From NCBI GenBank assembly GCA_905480195.1, contig CAJQPN010000003.1:87755-151754 (forward strand): 64,000 nucleotides of DNA, given 5' to 3'. Below are positions 8,551 through 17,386 of this stretch, piece after piece (position 1 is the stretch's first letter; each line of letters begins with the position of its first letter). A program made the translations under genes and the position numbers. The DNA comes from an uncultured Acidimicrobiales bacterium. GTDB lineage: Bacteria > Actinomycetota > Acidimicrobiia > Acidimicrobiales > Aldehydirespiratoraceae. The notes beneath the pieces were generated by a model. It was not told where the DNA came from, ran no database searches, and saw nothing but the letters and a program-made list of their open reading frames with translations.

Positions 8551-9308
8551 AACACTCAGAGCCACTCAGAATCGTGCTCGTAGCCCTCGTCGGTATGGTC
8601 GCACTCGCGGCCATCCCTACCCCAGCGCTACCGAGAACAGTCACCTCACCCGCCACCGTGATCGACTGGTGGCGTCTCACCGGACCGGGCGCAGCCACGG
8701 CGGTCATCCGCCTCGCTGCGATGCTGGGCCTCATCTATCTGGGCGCCATCGCTGCGCTCTTCACCATCGGCGGATCGTTTCGACTGGCCTGGCTTCGCCG
8801 GCTGGCCTTATTCGCCGCCTCACCGGGTCTTCGCCATCGACTGTCGGCCGGCGCGCTCACGCTCGCAATCGTGGCAACACCGGCGACGGCGCACTCTCAG
8901 ACGTCCAACGGCGGCACCTTCGCCGAACGCTCCGACGCCGGTGCCGAGTCGCACGGACCACCAACCAGGTTTGACCGAGAGCCGATCCTGCTCACCGACA
9001 TCGGACCAGTGATCGTCGGGCCGATGACCGGCCCCGGCCGCCAAGACTCACCACCCGAGCGACACGCCGCTCGGCTTACCCACAACGACGTCGAGAGCAA
9101 CTCCGGAGAATGGGTCGTCGAGTCCGGTGACCACCTCTGGGCCGTCGCAGAGCAGACGCTGAAGAGTGCCGGCAACGCAACCGACGTCGACGCCATCGCC
9201 TCCTACTGGCGCCGCATGATCGCGGCAAACGAGACGGTTCTCAACGGCAACCCGGATCTCATTCATGCAGGGCAAATCATCACCCTGCCGCCGGTCAGTC
9301 AGGGCTGA
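8547..9308 (+). CDS. LysM-domain membrane protein
   Basis: The 253-residue product has an N-terminal hydrophobic helix (8-25), a membrane helix (about 48-73), another hydrophobic stretch (95-115), a low-complexity linker, and a C-terminal LysM module (about 188-249). The module runs from WVVESGDHLWAVAEQ to NPDLIHAGQIITLP. LysM binds N-acetylglucosamine-containing polymers, so the C-terminus should lie outside the membrane on peptidoglycan. The start ATG overlaps the pseudokinase stop (ATGA), so the two are co-translated and probably act together at the envelope. The 3' end overlaps the convergent bldD by 10 bases. Confidence 0.82.
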   Translation: MKHSEPLRIVLVALVGMVALAAIPTPALPRTVTSPATVIDWWRLTGPGAATAVIRLAAMLGLIYLGAIAALFTIGGSFRLAWLRRLALFAASPGLRHRLSAGALTLAIVATPATAHSQTSNGGTFAERSDAGAESHGPPTRFDREPILLTDIGPVIVGPMTGPGRQDSPPERHAARLTHNDVESNSGEWVVESGDHLWAVAEQTLKSAGNATDVDAIASYWRRMIAANETVLNGNPDLIHAGQIITLPPVSQG

Positions 9309-9835
9309 TATGCCAGACCAAGCGCATCGATCCGCAGAGCCGCTTCGTCGACAGGAGTGCCAAGGATCGCAGCAAGCGCCTGCAGGTCTTGCGAACGGAC
9401 GGTGAGAACCCGACCATTGAAGTCCTGGCGCTGGACCTGGATCATCTCGAGATAGCGGTTGAGCATGTCCGCCTCAGGGCCAGAAAGCGCTTCAAGGCGA
9501 CTGAGATCGATCATGATGGGACCAGACGCGCGAGACGCAGCACTCTCGGACAGATCGATCACTTCGGAGTCCTCGGCCAACACGCCAAAGCTCGGTCCTA
9601 TGTCAGGGGGCAAGAGTTGATCGACTGGCACGTTGTAGAAGCGGGCGAGACGCTGCAGTCGCGGCACCGAGATAGAGCGCTCGCCGCGCTCGTAGGCTCC
9701 CAAAACTGACGCCTTGAATTCGTGAACCGAGACCGCCTCAACCTCCTGAAGTGACAGCCGCTTTTGGCGACGGATCGCTCGAAGTCGCTCGCCGACCCGC
9801 TTGCTGTACCCCTGAGTCGTGTTGAGTTCCGTCAT
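9299..9835 (-). CDS. bldD: BldD-family c-di-GMP-responsive transcriptional regulator
   Basis: The 178-residue product has an N-terminal HTH_3 DNA-binding domain (about 10-75: RLRAIRRQKRLSLQEVE and VLGAYERGERSISVP). Its C-terminal domain carries RQD (136-138), exactly eight residues, then RSQD (147-150). That fits the RXD-X8-RXXD signature by which Streptomyces BldD binds tetrameric c-di-GMP. BldD represses developmental genes when loaded with c-di-GMP. What it controls here is unknown. The start is ATG at 9833-9835, with GGAGGAG seven bases upstream. A candidate promoter (9940-9968) and an overlapping palindrome (9931-9941) lie upstream. Confidence 0.9.
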   Translation of the reverse strand: MTELNTTQGYSKRVGERLRAIRRQKRLSLQEVEAVSVHEFKASVLGAYERGERSISVPRLQRLARFYNVPVDQLLPPDIGPSFGVLAEDSEVIDLSESAASRASGPIMIDLSRLEALSGPEADMLNRYLEMIQVQRQDFNGRVLTVRSQDLQALAAILGTPVDEAALRIDALGLAYQP

Positions 9836-9930
9836 GAATCCACTCCTCCGGCGAGCCGACTCCGGCACACTCTCGTTTGCGCTCTGGAGCAGCGGTGTCT
9901 TCACAAAAAGCGAGGAGACCGCTACGCACC

Positions 9931-9941
9931 GTGGTCACCAC
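9931..9941. promoter_or_regulatory. Palindrome overlapping the bldD promoter (candidate operator)
   Basis: GTGGTCACCAC is a 5-bp inverted repeat around one base. It touches the -10 hexamer and covers the expected transcription start of bldD. Position suits a repressor site, possibly autoregulatory. It is not a good match to the published Streptomyces BldD box, so the binding factor is a guess. Confidence 0.35.
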
Positions 9942-9968
9942 CGTAGGCGGATACACAACGAAATTCAA
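9940..9968 (-). promoter_or_regulatory. Candidate sigma-70 promoter of bldD
   Basis: On the minus strand TTGAAT (9968-9963) and TACGGT (9945-9940) are separated by exactly 17 bases. This predicts transcription from about 9933 and a leader of roughly 100 bases before the bldD ATG. Confidence 0.5.
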
Positions 9969-9994
9969 CGCTTTCCCACGAAGCGTGGTCGCAG

Positions 9995-10678
9995 CTAGGC
10001 GCTAAGGTCACGTATCGTGGCCAACAAGGCCGCCGCAGCGATCGCAGCAGTCTCCGCCCGCAGCACGGCCGTCGACAGACCCACCACCGGCAGGTCGACA
10101 GCGCGCTCAGCGTCACTCCAGCCGCCCTCCGGCCCCACAAGGACAGTTGGATTCGACAACGAGACCGCAGCACCGCCCCTGTCGGCGCGGGCCGCCGCCG
10201 GGAGCGCGGCAACCGTTCCAAAGTCCACCACAGGATGGACCGTTGGCAACCAGACGCGACGACACTGCATCACCGCCTCGCGAGCGACCCGCTCGAGCCG
10301 GGCTTGGTTCTTGTCTGCCTTTTCCGCATTCCAGTGCACCACCGACCGTTCCGATCGAAACGGACGGATGTCGTCGATACCTAATTCGACGAGCTTCTGA
10401 ACGACCAGCTCGGGGCGTCCACCCTTGATCAAAGCGAACCCAACCGAAAGGCGAGGCGCCGGTGCCGGAACCGACTCGGTGTCGGCCACCGGCTCGATCA
10501 TTCGCCCGAAGCGGCATGGCCGCCATCGTCCCCGGCCGTCACCAACTGTCAGTGGGTCACCGTTGCGCAGTCGTAAGACTCGGTCGAGATGATGCCGATC
10601 CTCGGCAGACAAGGCAGGGAGCTCAACATCACCGACAAGCACGTGAGGCCCGTGATGTCCGTCGGGCACCTGGCTCAT
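9995..10678 (-). CDS. rsmE: 16S rRNA m3U1498 methyltransferase RsmE
   Basis: The 227-residue product has an N-terminal PUA-like part with HHLDRVLRLRNGDPL. Its C-terminal SPOUT domain carries KGGRPELVVQKLVELG, then the knot motifs VLVGPEGGWSDAE and LRAETAAIAA. RsmE methylates N3 of U1498 in the decoding region of 16S rRNA. It follows dnaJ by 13 bases on the same strand, the usual hrcA-dnaJ-rsmE order. The ATG at 10676-10678 was chosen because it places the PUA domain at the N-terminus; further upstream the frame only overlaps dnaJ. Confidence 0.93.
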   Translation of the reverse strand: MSQVPDGHHGPHVLVGDVELPALSAEDRHHLDRVLRLRNGDPLTVGDGRGRWRPCRFGRMIEPVADTESVPAPAPRLSVGFALIKGGRPELVVQKLVELGIDDIRPFRSERSVVHWNAEKADKNQARLERVAREAVMQCRRVWLPTVHPVVDFGTVAALPAAARADRGGAAVSLSNPTVLVGPEGGWSDAERAVDLPVVGLSTAVLRAETAAIAAAALLATIRDLSA

Positions 10679-10691
10679 CGGACGGGCAAGC

Positions 10692-11795
10692 TCACGAGAA
10701 GGCCGACTTGATTCGACCCAACAGGCTTTGGTCCGGTTCGGCAACCGCCTCGCTGCGTTGCTCGGCGAACTCACGCAACAGCGCCTCCTCCTCGTCGCTG
10801 AGTTGGTCGGGGACGTCGATGAAGACACGAACTCGCAGATCGCCGCGACCACGGCCGCGCACATGTGGCACACCTCTGCCCCGCATTCGGAACTCGGTAC
10901 CCGACTCGGTCGACCGTGGAACCACCAGATCCTCCACACCGTCGAGCGTTTCGTACTCGATGTGAGCGCCGAGCGCAGCCTGCGTGAACGGGATGTAGAA
11001 GTCGTGGACGAGATCGTTACCCTCGCGCCGAAATCGCGGGTGGGGCCGAACGTGTACCTGTACGTAGAGGTCGCCATGGGCACCACCACGGGGCCCGGCG
11101 GCGCCACGACCCGAGAGCCGGAGGGTTGTGCCGTTGTCGACTCCAGGTGGCACCTCGACGGCATAGGTGCGATCTTCAATCGTGCGCCCGTTGGCGTCGC
11201 AGGCTGGACACGGGTCGTTGATGACATGGCCCTGTCCCCCACAGCGCCCGCATGCGCTGGCCGTCACCATCTGCCCAAGCACCGACTGCCGAACGCGGCG
11301 GACCTGCCCGGCTCCACCGCACTCGCTGCACTGCTCAGGGGCGGAACCAGCTTTTGCGCCAGAGCCATCGCAGTCGTCGCAGCGCACTGCGGTCCGGACC
11401 GTGACTTCACGGTCACCGCCGAAAACCACTTCCTCGAGGTCGAGATCTACGTGTGCTTCGAGATCTTCCCCGCGCGGAGGACCCGAGTGACCTCGACCCG
11501 CACCCCCGAAGGGCGATCCGCCCCCGAAGAACGCTTCGAAGATGTCGCCGAAGCCACCGCCGAACGAGTCTGCAGGCGGGCCGTCATCGCCGTACCGGTC
11601 GTACATCGCTCGACGCTGCGAATCGCGCAACACCTCATAGGCAGCCCCGATCTGCTTGAACGTCGCCTCAGCCTCCGCATCGCCGGGATTGAGGTCGGGG
11701 TGGTGGGTCCGCGCCAACTTCTTGTAGGCACGCTTGATCTCGTCGTCGGTCGCATCGCGCGAGACCCCCAACGTCTCGTAATGATCGGTCGCCAT
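10692..11795 (-). CDS. dnaJ: Chaperone DnaJ (type I Hsp40)
   Basis: The 367-residue protein has the full type I layout. The J domain (1-68) carries HPD at 32-34. A Gly/Phe-rich region (about 75-105) follows. The zinc domain has four CxxCxGxG-type repeats (CDDCDGSG, CSECGGAG, CGRCGGQG, CPACDANG; the last is degenerate). Two C-terminal peptide-binding domains complete it. It stimulates DnaK ATPase and delivers substrates. Its ATG shares one base with the hrcA stop (TGATG), so translation is coupled. This is probably the HrcA-linked DnaJ copy; dnaK is not in the window. Confidence 0.97.
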   Translation of the reverse strand: MATDHYETLGVSRDATDDEIKRAYKKLARTHHPDLNPGDAEAEATFKQIGAAYEVLRDSQRRAMYDRYGDDGPPADSFGGGFGDIFEAFFGGGSPFGGAGRGHSGPPRGEDLEAHVDLDLEEVVFGGDREVTVRTAVRCDDCDGSGAKAGSAPEQCSECGGAGQVRRVRQSVLGQMVTASACGRCGGQGHVINDPCPACDANGRTIEDRTYAVEVPPGVDNGTTLRLSGRGAAGPRGGAHGDLYVQVHVRPHPRFRREGNDLVHDFYIPFTQAALGAHIEYETLDGVEDLVVPRSTESGTEFRMRGRGVPHVRGRGRGDLRVRVFIDVPDQLSDEEEALLREFAEQRSEAVAEPDQSLLGRIKSAFS

Positions 11796-12793
11796 CAGCC
11801 TTCGTTCAATTCACGTTCGAGTCGTTTGCTCACCACGGCCACGGCCGATAGAGCCTGTGAGTAGTCCATTCTGGTGGGACCGAGCACACCGATGGTGCCA
11901 GCGACGTCGCCCTCGACCACGAACGGGGCAATGACGAGAGAACAATCGGTGAGTGGTTCGACACCCGTCTCGTTGCCGATCGCGACCCGCATGCCCCGGT
12001 CGAGCACATCGCGAATGAGCGACACGACCACGATCTGTTCCTCGAGGATGGTGAGCACGTCGCGGACCTGATCGACGGCCTCGAAGGCCCCGGCAAGCCG
12101 CGAAGCGCCACCGACGTAGAGCTCAGCGCGACGACCCGCCGCGCTCAGCGCTGCAATCGCTGCATCGAGCAGTGGGTCGGAATGAGCGGACGGCCCGATG
12201 TTGGTGCCGCCAAGGTTGAGCAGTGTCTTGCCCTCGACCGCTCGGGTGAGTCGGCGTCCAGCGTCGTCGACGATCGCCGCCGTAAGTTCGGTCTGTACCT
12301 CCACCGTGCGCTTCTCGATCACACCGTTGGACAGGACTGCAACGACCATCGCGATGTGACTCGACAGATCGACGAGCTGCACGCTGCGAACCGTCGCCTG
12401 CTCGGCAGATGGCCCGACGACGACAGCGGTCCAGTCGGTCAAACGGGTGAGGAGTTCGCTGGTGCGCTCCATCATCGCTTCGATCTGGCCGTGGGCTCCG
12501 TTGAAGAAGTCACGAACAGCTTGTGGTTCGCTCGGCGCTGTTCCCAGGCCGTCGTTACGGATACGATCGACAAAGAACCGATAGCCCTTGTCGGTTGGGA
12601 TACGACCAGCAGACGTGTGGGGCTGAGTGAGGTATCCGGCGTCCTCGAGTGCTGCCATCTCGTTACGCACCGTGGCGGACGAAACCTCGACGCCAGGCGC
12701 AGCAGCGATCCGACCAGAACCCACAGGTTGAGCGGTCTCGATGTACTCCTGGACGACCGCCGACAAGATCGCGGCCTTGCGCTCGTCGAGCAT
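11795..12793 (-). CDS. hrcA: Heat-shock repressor HrcA
   Basis: The 332-residue product starts MLDERKAAILSAVVQEYI. Its winged-helix DNA-binding domain (about 1-75) contains VSSATVRNEMAALEDAGYL and PHTSAGRIPTDKGYR, both family hallmarks. GAF-like and dimerisation domains follow. HrcA represses heat-shock genes by binding CIRCE (TTAGCACTC-N9-GAGTGCTAA). I see no CIRCE copy upstream of hrcA here, so its targets would be elsewhere. The start is ATG at 12791-12793; the frame stays open further upstream but without family similarity. Confidence 0.95.
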   Translation of the reverse strand: MLDERKAAILSAVVQEYIETAQPVGSGRIAAAPGVEVSSATVRNEMAALEDAGYLTQPHTSAGRIPTDKGYRFFVDRIRNDGLGTAPSEPQAVRDFFNGAHGQIEAMMERTSELLTRLTDWTAVVVGPSAEQATVRSVQLVDLSSHIAMVVAVLSNGVIEKRTVEVQTELTAAIVDDAGRRLTRAVEGKTLLNLGGTNIGPSAHSDPLLDAAIAALSAAGRRAELYVGGASRLAGAFEAVDQVRDVLTILEEQIVVVSLIRDVLDRGMRVAIGNETGVEPLTDCSLVIAPFVVEGDVAGTIGVLGPTRMDYSQALSAVAVVSKRLERELNEG

Positions 12794-12980
12794 CGGACCA
12801 TTATCGCCGCAGGCGGTCCGCTTTGCGATCCGAGTCGCGATCGATTTCCCAACCGGCAACAATTCCGGCCGCCATGACGAGGTCGAGCGGACCGCCGACG
12901 GCGGTGAGCTGCGCAACTCGTCCGACGGCGACAAGTTGCGCTGCAAGCGGTGACGCGCTCTGCTCGGGTACGGTCGCAGC

Positions 12981-13133
12981 ATGGCCACTACGAAAAAGCC
13001 AGGCCGCTGGAAGCGATTCACGTGGTTCTTAGAACGGGCCTTCCGCGCTGCAGATGATCCAGGCTCGGCCGGTTACCAGAGCGAGCGGTTCCGGGCCGAC
13101 ATGTACAACGGCACCGACGGGGGCGCGCCCTGA
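12981..13133 (+). CDS. Small basic/aromatic hypothetical protein (50 aa)
   Basis: The frame encodes MATTKKPGRWKRFTWFLERA, then a polar tail ending in NGTDGGAP. It fills the space between the divergent hrcA start and the convergent lepA end. A symmetric hairpin (13150-13173) follows its stop codon. The Trp/Phe/Lys/Arg-rich N-terminus followed by an acidic/Gly tail does not look random, but no Shine-Dalgarno sequence is visible and I recognise no family. Confidence 0.4.
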   Translation: MATTKKPGRWKRFTWFLERAFRAADDPGSAGYQSERFRADMYNGTDGGAP

Positions 13134-13149
13134 CCGACCCGGGACCAAC

Positions 13150-13173
13150 CGTTGGCCGTGCCCGAGGCCAACG
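13150..13173. terminator. Hairpin between the small ORF and lepA
   Basis: CGTTGGCC / GGCCAACG forms an 8-bp stem with an 8-base loop. It lies between two converging 3' ends and could serve both. There is no T-run on either side. Confidence 0.4.
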
Positions 13174-13196
13174 CGCCGCTCGAGTCGTTCGAACGA

Positions 13197-15008
13197 TCAG
13201 TCGTCGAGTTGAAGCGCAGAGATGAAGGCTTCTTGCGGGATGTCGACCCGACCGATCGACTTCATCCGCTTCTTGCCCTCTTTCTGCTTGTTGAGCAGCT
13301 TGTTCTTGCGGGTGATGTCACCGCCGTAGAGCTTGGCGGTGACATCTTTGCGGTAGGCCTTGACGTTGGTCCGGGCGATAATCTTGCCGCCGATGGCGGC
13401 CTGGATGGGGACCTCGAAGTTCTGGCGCGGGATCAGTTCTTTGAGCTTGTCGGCCATCTTCTTGCCGTAGTCATACGCCTTGTCGTGATGCACGATCGTG
13501 CTGAACGCATCGACCGGATCGCCGTGAAGGAGGATGTCGACCTTGACGAGCTTGTCGACGGTGTACCCGTCTTGCTCGTAATCGAGGGAGGCGTAACCCT
13601 GCGTGCGGCTTTTGAGCTGGTCAAAAAAGTCGATGACGACCTCGGCGAGCGGGAGTCGGTAGTGAAGCTCGACCCGCTCCGGAGAGAGGTACTCCATCTT
13701 GACCATTTCGCCTCGTCGAGTCTGGCAGAGGTCCATAACCGTCCCTGTGTAATCAGAGGGCGTCAGGATGTTTGCTCTGAGGTACGGCTCGGCAATGGCG
13801 ATGATCTCGGCCGCTGGCGGCATCTCGGACGGGTTCGAAACCTTGATGGTGGTGCCGTCGCCCTTGGTGATGTGGTACTCGACCGATGGCGCAGTAGAGA
13901 TGAGCGAGAGACCGAACTCTCGCTCGATGCGTTCGCGAACGATCTCCATGTGCAGGAGACCGAGGAAGCCGCAGCGGAAACCGAAGCCGAGCGCACCCGA
14001 CGTCTCGGGCTCGAACGTGAACGAGCTGTCGTTGAGTCGAAGCTTCTCGAGCGCTTCGCGCAAGTCGGTGAACTCATCGCCATCGATCGGATACAAGCCC
14101 GAGAACACCATCGGCTTGGGTTCCTTGTAACCATCGAGTGGTTCGGTAGCGCCGCGCTTGTCGGTAGTGACGGTTTCACCGGACTTGGCTTCACCCACGT
14201 CTTTGATTCCGGCGATGAGGTAGCCGGTCTCTCCCGGACCAAGCTCGTCGACTGGGACGTTGTTGGGAGCGCGCACACCGATCTCGTCGGGCTGGTGCGA
14301 CGTTCCTGCCTGCATGAACCGGAGCTTGTCTTTGGTTCGCATCACACCGTTGACCACTCGGATCGATGAGACGACGCCGCGGTACTGGTCAAAGTGCGAG
14401 TCAAAGATGAGCGCTTGGAGCGGCTCATCGGCATCACCTTTGGGTGGTGGTGTGAAGTCGACGACCGCGTTGAGGAGTTCGACGACGCCGTCACCAGTCT
14501 TGGCCGAGATGCGCAGGATGTCGTCGGCAGCGATGCCGAGCACATTCTCAATCTCGGCTGCGTATCGGTCGGGTTCGGCAGCCGGCAGGTCGATCTTGTT
14601 GAGACAGGCAACGATCTCCAGATCATTCTCCATCGCCAGATAACAATTCGCGAGGGTCTGGGCCTCGATGCCCTGTGCTGCATCGACGACGAGTATGACG
14701 CTCTCGCATGCAGCGAGCGATCGGCTCACTTCGTACCCGAAGTCGACATGACCCGGTGTATCGATCAGGTTGATTACGTGGCCGTTCCAGTCGAGCCGAA
14801 CCGACTGGAGCTTGATCGTGATACCGCGCTCACGTTCGAGGTCCATCGAGTCGAGATACTGGGCGCGCATGTCGCGCGCATCGACGGCCCCGGTCAGCTC
14901 GAGCATGCGATCGGCGAGGGTGGACTTGCCATGATCGATGTGAGCGATGATCGATGTGTTGCGAATGCGTTCGAGTTCCATGGGCTCCATTGCGCCATCG
15001 GCGCACAT
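13197..15008 (-). CDS. lepA: Elongation factor 4 (LepA) GTPase
   Basis: The 603-residue product is a translational GTPase. G1 is [11 protein letters not shown]3 is DTPGH and G4 is NKID. Domain II, the EF-G-like domains and the LepA-specific C-terminal domain follow ([20 protein letters not shown] and a basic end [18 protein letters not shown]). LepA binds ribosomes and affects initiation and back-translocation. In-frame ATGs at 15008, 14990 and 14981 all precede the conserved [14 protein letters not shown], and none has a clear ribosome-binding site. The longest is given. Confidence 0.97.
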   Translation of the reverse strand: MCADGAMEPMELERIRNTSIIAHIDHGKSTLADRMLELTGAVDARDMRAQYLDSMDLERERGITIKLQSVRLDWNGHVINLIDTPGHVDFGYEVSRSLAACESVILVVDAAQGIEAQTLANCYLAMENDLEIVACLNKIDLPAAEPDRYAAEIENVLGIAADDILRISAKTGDGVVELLNAVVDFTPPPKGDADEPLQALIFDSHFDQYRGVVSSIRVVNGVMRTKDKLRFMQAGTSHQPDEIGVRAPNNVPVDELGPGETGYLIAGIKDVGEAKSGETVTTDKRGATEPLDGYKEPKPMVFSGLYPIDGDEFTDLREALEKLRLNDSSFTFEPETSGALGFGFRCGFLGLLHMEIVRERIEREFGLSLISTAPSVEYHITKGDGTTIKVSNPSEMPPAAEIIAIAEPYLRANILTPSDYTGTVMDLCQTRRGEMVKMEYLSPERVELHYRLPLAEVVIDFFDQLKSRTQGYASLDYEQDGYTVDKLVKVDILLHGDPVDAFSTIVHHDKAYDYGKKMADKLKELIPRQNFEVPIQAAIGGKIIARTNVKAYRKDVTAKLYGGDITRKNKLLNKQKEGKKRMKSIGRVDIPQEAFISALQLDD

Positions 15009-15152
15009 GCTCTGCGTTGCGCCATCGACGCTCAGGGGGGACAGCTACCAAAGCTACCGATGTTCGGGTGCGATCAGTGGGCGTCGCCCGATAGCCTTTG
15101 CAGTCGGCTCGCGGACCCATTTTTCCGCACCATCGTTCTCAGGTAGGTACTC

Positions 15153-15407
15153 GTGGCCAACATCAAGTCGCAGATCAAGCGCAACCGTCAGACGGTGAAG
15201 CGCAACCTCGCCAACCGCAAGGTCCGGAGCGAAATTCACACGCGCACCCGGGCTGCCACTGCAGCGGTGGCCGAGGGTGCTGACAACGCCGAAGAACTCG
15301 TACGCACTGCGATCTCGCGAATTGACAAGGCCGCGGCCAATGGCGTCATGCACAAGAACAAGGCCGCTCGCAAAAAGAGCCAACTGGCCAAGCAGCTCAA
15401 CAGCTGA
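15153..15407 (+). CDS. rpsT: 30S ribosomal protein S20
   Basis: The 84-residue, strongly basic protein begins MANIKSQIKRNRQ and ends KNKAARKKSQLAKQLNS, both typical of S20. It binds 16S rRNA at the bottom of the 30S body. It starts with GTG at 15153, with AGGTAGG about eight bases upstream. It is divergent from lepA and convergent with holA, a common arrangement. A short hairpin (GCAGCC/GGCTGC, 15428-15444) follows but has no T-run. Confidence 0.97.
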   Translation: MANIKSQIKRNRQTVKRNLANRKVRSEIHTRTRAATAAVAEGADNAEELVRTAISRIDKAAANGVMHKNKAARKKSQLAKQLNS

Positions 15408-15483
15408 GTAACCGCCGACAACAGATCGCAGCCCTGTTGGCTGCTGCGCTCAACGTGTCGCTTCGGGGTCGACTCGTAAGGGT

Positions 15484-16518
15484 CTAGCGTCGACTGAGGT
15501 TCGCTAGCCGGGCAACGAGTACTTCCACCACCAACTCGGGGGGCCAGTCTTTGGTGCCGCGCAGGTCGAGGTCGGCCTCGGCCAGGAGTCCGATCGCTCG
15601 CGAAAGCTTTTCGGCACCAAGCTTGCGGCCCTGCTGCATTGCCTTCTTGGCCGGGAAGGTCGATCCCTTCATCCCGAGGAGTTGCGCAGCCGCCTTTTCG
15701 TCGCGGACATCAGCCCCGTCGAGACGCAGCATGTTGCTGTAGCGCTTGTGCAGCACAGCCATGAGCCTGAAGGCAGCGCCATTGCGATCAGTTGGTGAGC
15801 CGGCGTACGGAATCAACCGAGGAAGCAGTTGTAGTGCTGTAGCGACGTCTCCTTTGTCGATCGCGTCGTCGAGGGCCCATGGAACCGTCGAACCAGCATC
15901 GCCACCAAAGGTGGCCACGTCGTCTGCGTTGATGGTGGCGTCAGCGCCGAGCGCCCCTTCGAGCGTCCGCACGAGGCCGACGACCCGGCTCCGGTCCTCG
16001 CCCAGAAGGTCTTCGATTGCTGCGACTGCGTCTCGTTCGAACTGCAACGAACTCGCTCCCAGTTGGTCACGCAACCAGTCCCCCGCTGCCTTGCCCTTCG
16101 GAGCGGCGGTCTGCTGCACGAGGGCGCCAGCGACCTCAGCTGCCTCCTTGAGTGCTTTTGGTAGCGCAGGCATCCGGTCAACCTTCGGATCGACACCTTT
16201 CTCCCACACCAGAACGAGGTCGGTCGTCTCGAGCGGTTCGGCGAGGAGCTCGAGAATCGGGGTGTAGTCGTCCTTTTTCGAAAAACGGCTGAGATGACGT
16301 CCGACCACCACCCGACGTTCGGTCAGAAATGGAGGGGTCCGGGCCGCGTCGAGCACCTTGGACGCCTCGTAGACGCCATCGTCGTTTCGGTAATCGGCCT
16401 CGGTGAGCGTCTCAAGCATCAGGCTGCGGTCGCCGGTTCCCACCAGTTCATCGACGGCCGCCGTGACAGCCTCGCCGGTCAGAATGGGGTCGTCGCCGAT
16501 GATCAGTCGCAGGGCCAC
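15484..16518 (-). CDS. holA: DNA polymerase III subunit delta
   Basis: The 344-residue product matches HolA, the clamp-loader subunit that opens the beta clamp. It opens with LRLIIGDDPILTGEAV and carries ASKVLDAARTPPFLTERRVVVGRH in the first third. The C-terminal helical collar contains KGSTFPAKKAMQQGRKLG and AEADLDLRGTKDWPPELVVE. It is the last gene of the minus-strand comEA-comEC-AhpD-like-folP-holA run and starts four bases after the folP stop. holA beside comEC is common; folP and the AhpD-like gene are additions here. Confidence 0.93.
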   Translation of the reverse strand: MALRLIIGDDPILTGEAVTAAVDELVGTGDRSLMLETLTEADYRNDDGVYEASKVLDAARTPPFLTERRVVVGRHLSRFSKKDDYTPILELLAEPLETTDLVLVWEKGVDPKVDRMPALPKALKEAAEVAGALVQQTAAPKGKAAGDWLRDQLGASSLQFERDAVAAIEDLLGEDRSRVVGLVRTLEGALGADATINADDVATFGGDAGSTVPWALDDAIDKGDVATALQLLPRLIPYAGSPTDRNGAAFRLMAVLHKRYSNMLRLDGADVRDEKAAAQLLGMKGSTFPAKKAMQQGRKLGAEKLSRAIGLLAEADLDLRGTKDWPPELVVEVLVARLANLSRR

Positions 16519-16522
16519 GGGC

Positions 16523-17359
16523 TCAGTGTCGCCGATAGTGGAGAATGGTGCTCATCGTGTCCGCCAGGCGTCGGTTGCCCTTCACGTCGTGCGCTCGCAG
16601 TATCCGACAGCCGAGCGCAATTCCCAGCGCGTGGGCACCGAACGTCACTTCGCGCCGATCATTGACCTCAGTGCTCGCAAGCTCACCGAGAAAACCTTTG
16701 TTGGACGCAGAGAGAAAGACTGGGAAACCAAGGGCGACCAGGTCATCGCTGTGGTGAAGCAGCTCGGTCGACATCGCCGGGGTCTTTCCGAGGTCAAGGC
16801 CGGCGTCCACCATGATCCGCTCAGGCGCAACGCCAGCCGCGAGTGCTTGGTCGGCCCGCACCCGGAGAAAGTCGGTGACCTCGCGACGAACATTGTCGTA
16901 GATCGGATTCGGATCGGGTATTCGGGGGCCGATACGCACGTGCGTCGCAACGACTGATGCGCTGTGGCGCACAGCCACAGGCAAGAAGTCAGGGTCAGCA
17001 AACCCGCTGATGTCGTTCCCGATGCAAGCACCGGCCCGGCATGACTCGTCGAAGACCGAAGCGCGAAAGGTATCGACCGAGATCGGCAGGTCGAATCTCG
17101 TTCGGAGTGCCTCGACTGCAGGAACGACTCGGTCCAACTCCTCTTGCACGGTGACTTCGGGGCCCGGCCCGGCCTTGGAACCTCCGACGTCGAGAAAGTC
17201 CGCACCTTCGTCTACGAGTTGCTCAGCCTTGGCGAGAAAGTCGTCGAAAGCCCAATACTGGCCCCCGTCGTAGAAGGAGTCCGGCGTGCGGTTGAGGATG
17301 CCCATCACGAGCGCCCGCGTCGTGATGTCGAACCGGGTGCTACCGAGATCCACGAACAT
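16523..17359 (-). CDS. folP: Dihydropteroate synthase
   Basis: The 278-residue TIM-barrel enzyme joins p-aminobenzoate to 6-hydroxymethyl-dihydropterin diphosphate in folate synthesis. Signatures include MGILNRTPDSFYDGG (19-33), DVGGSKAGPGPE (the phosphate/pABA loop; Gly-Gly-Ser replaces the usual GGES/GGxS variants), PISVDTF, and GNDISG. The late GFPVFLSASNKGFLGEL matches the Ser/Lys active-site strand. It starts 27 bases after the putative selenoprotein gene. Confidence 0.93.
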   Translation of the reverse strand: MFVDLGSTRFDITTRALVMGILNRTPDSFYDGGQYWAFDDFLAKAEQLVDEGADFLDVGGSKAGPGPEVTVQEELDRVVPAVEALRTRFDLPISVDTFRASVFDESCRAGACIGNDISGFADPDFLPVAVRHSASVVATHVRIGPRIPDPNPIYDNVRREVTDFLRVRADQALAAGVAPERIMVDAGLDLGKTPAMSTELLHHSDDLVALGFPVFLSASNKGFLGELASTEVNDRREVTFGAHALGIALGCRILRAHDVKGNRRLADTMSTILHYRRH

Positions 17360-17386
17360 CGGCTTCGACCCTAGCGGTTGGTCGGG

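Noticed and set aside
12794..12980. CIRCE operator upstream of hrcA
   Set aside because: I looked for TTAGCACTC-N9-GAGTGCTAA in the hrcA leader and found no recognisable copy.
12801..12999. Minus-strand open frame upstream of hrcA ending in DRKADRLRR
   Set aside because: It is protein-like in composition but has no ATG, GTG or TTG start in the open stretch except one Met near the end, so no gene can be supported.
13152..14369. Long plus-strand open frame (405 codons) lying across lepA
   Set aside because: It is antisense to a clear LepA gene, has no family features and mirrors lepA codon structure; high GC makes such antisense frames common. The same applies to 50887-52134 (across TIGR03960), 60508-61914 (across clpX), 33338-34837 (across tldD) and 10728-11864 (across dnaJ).
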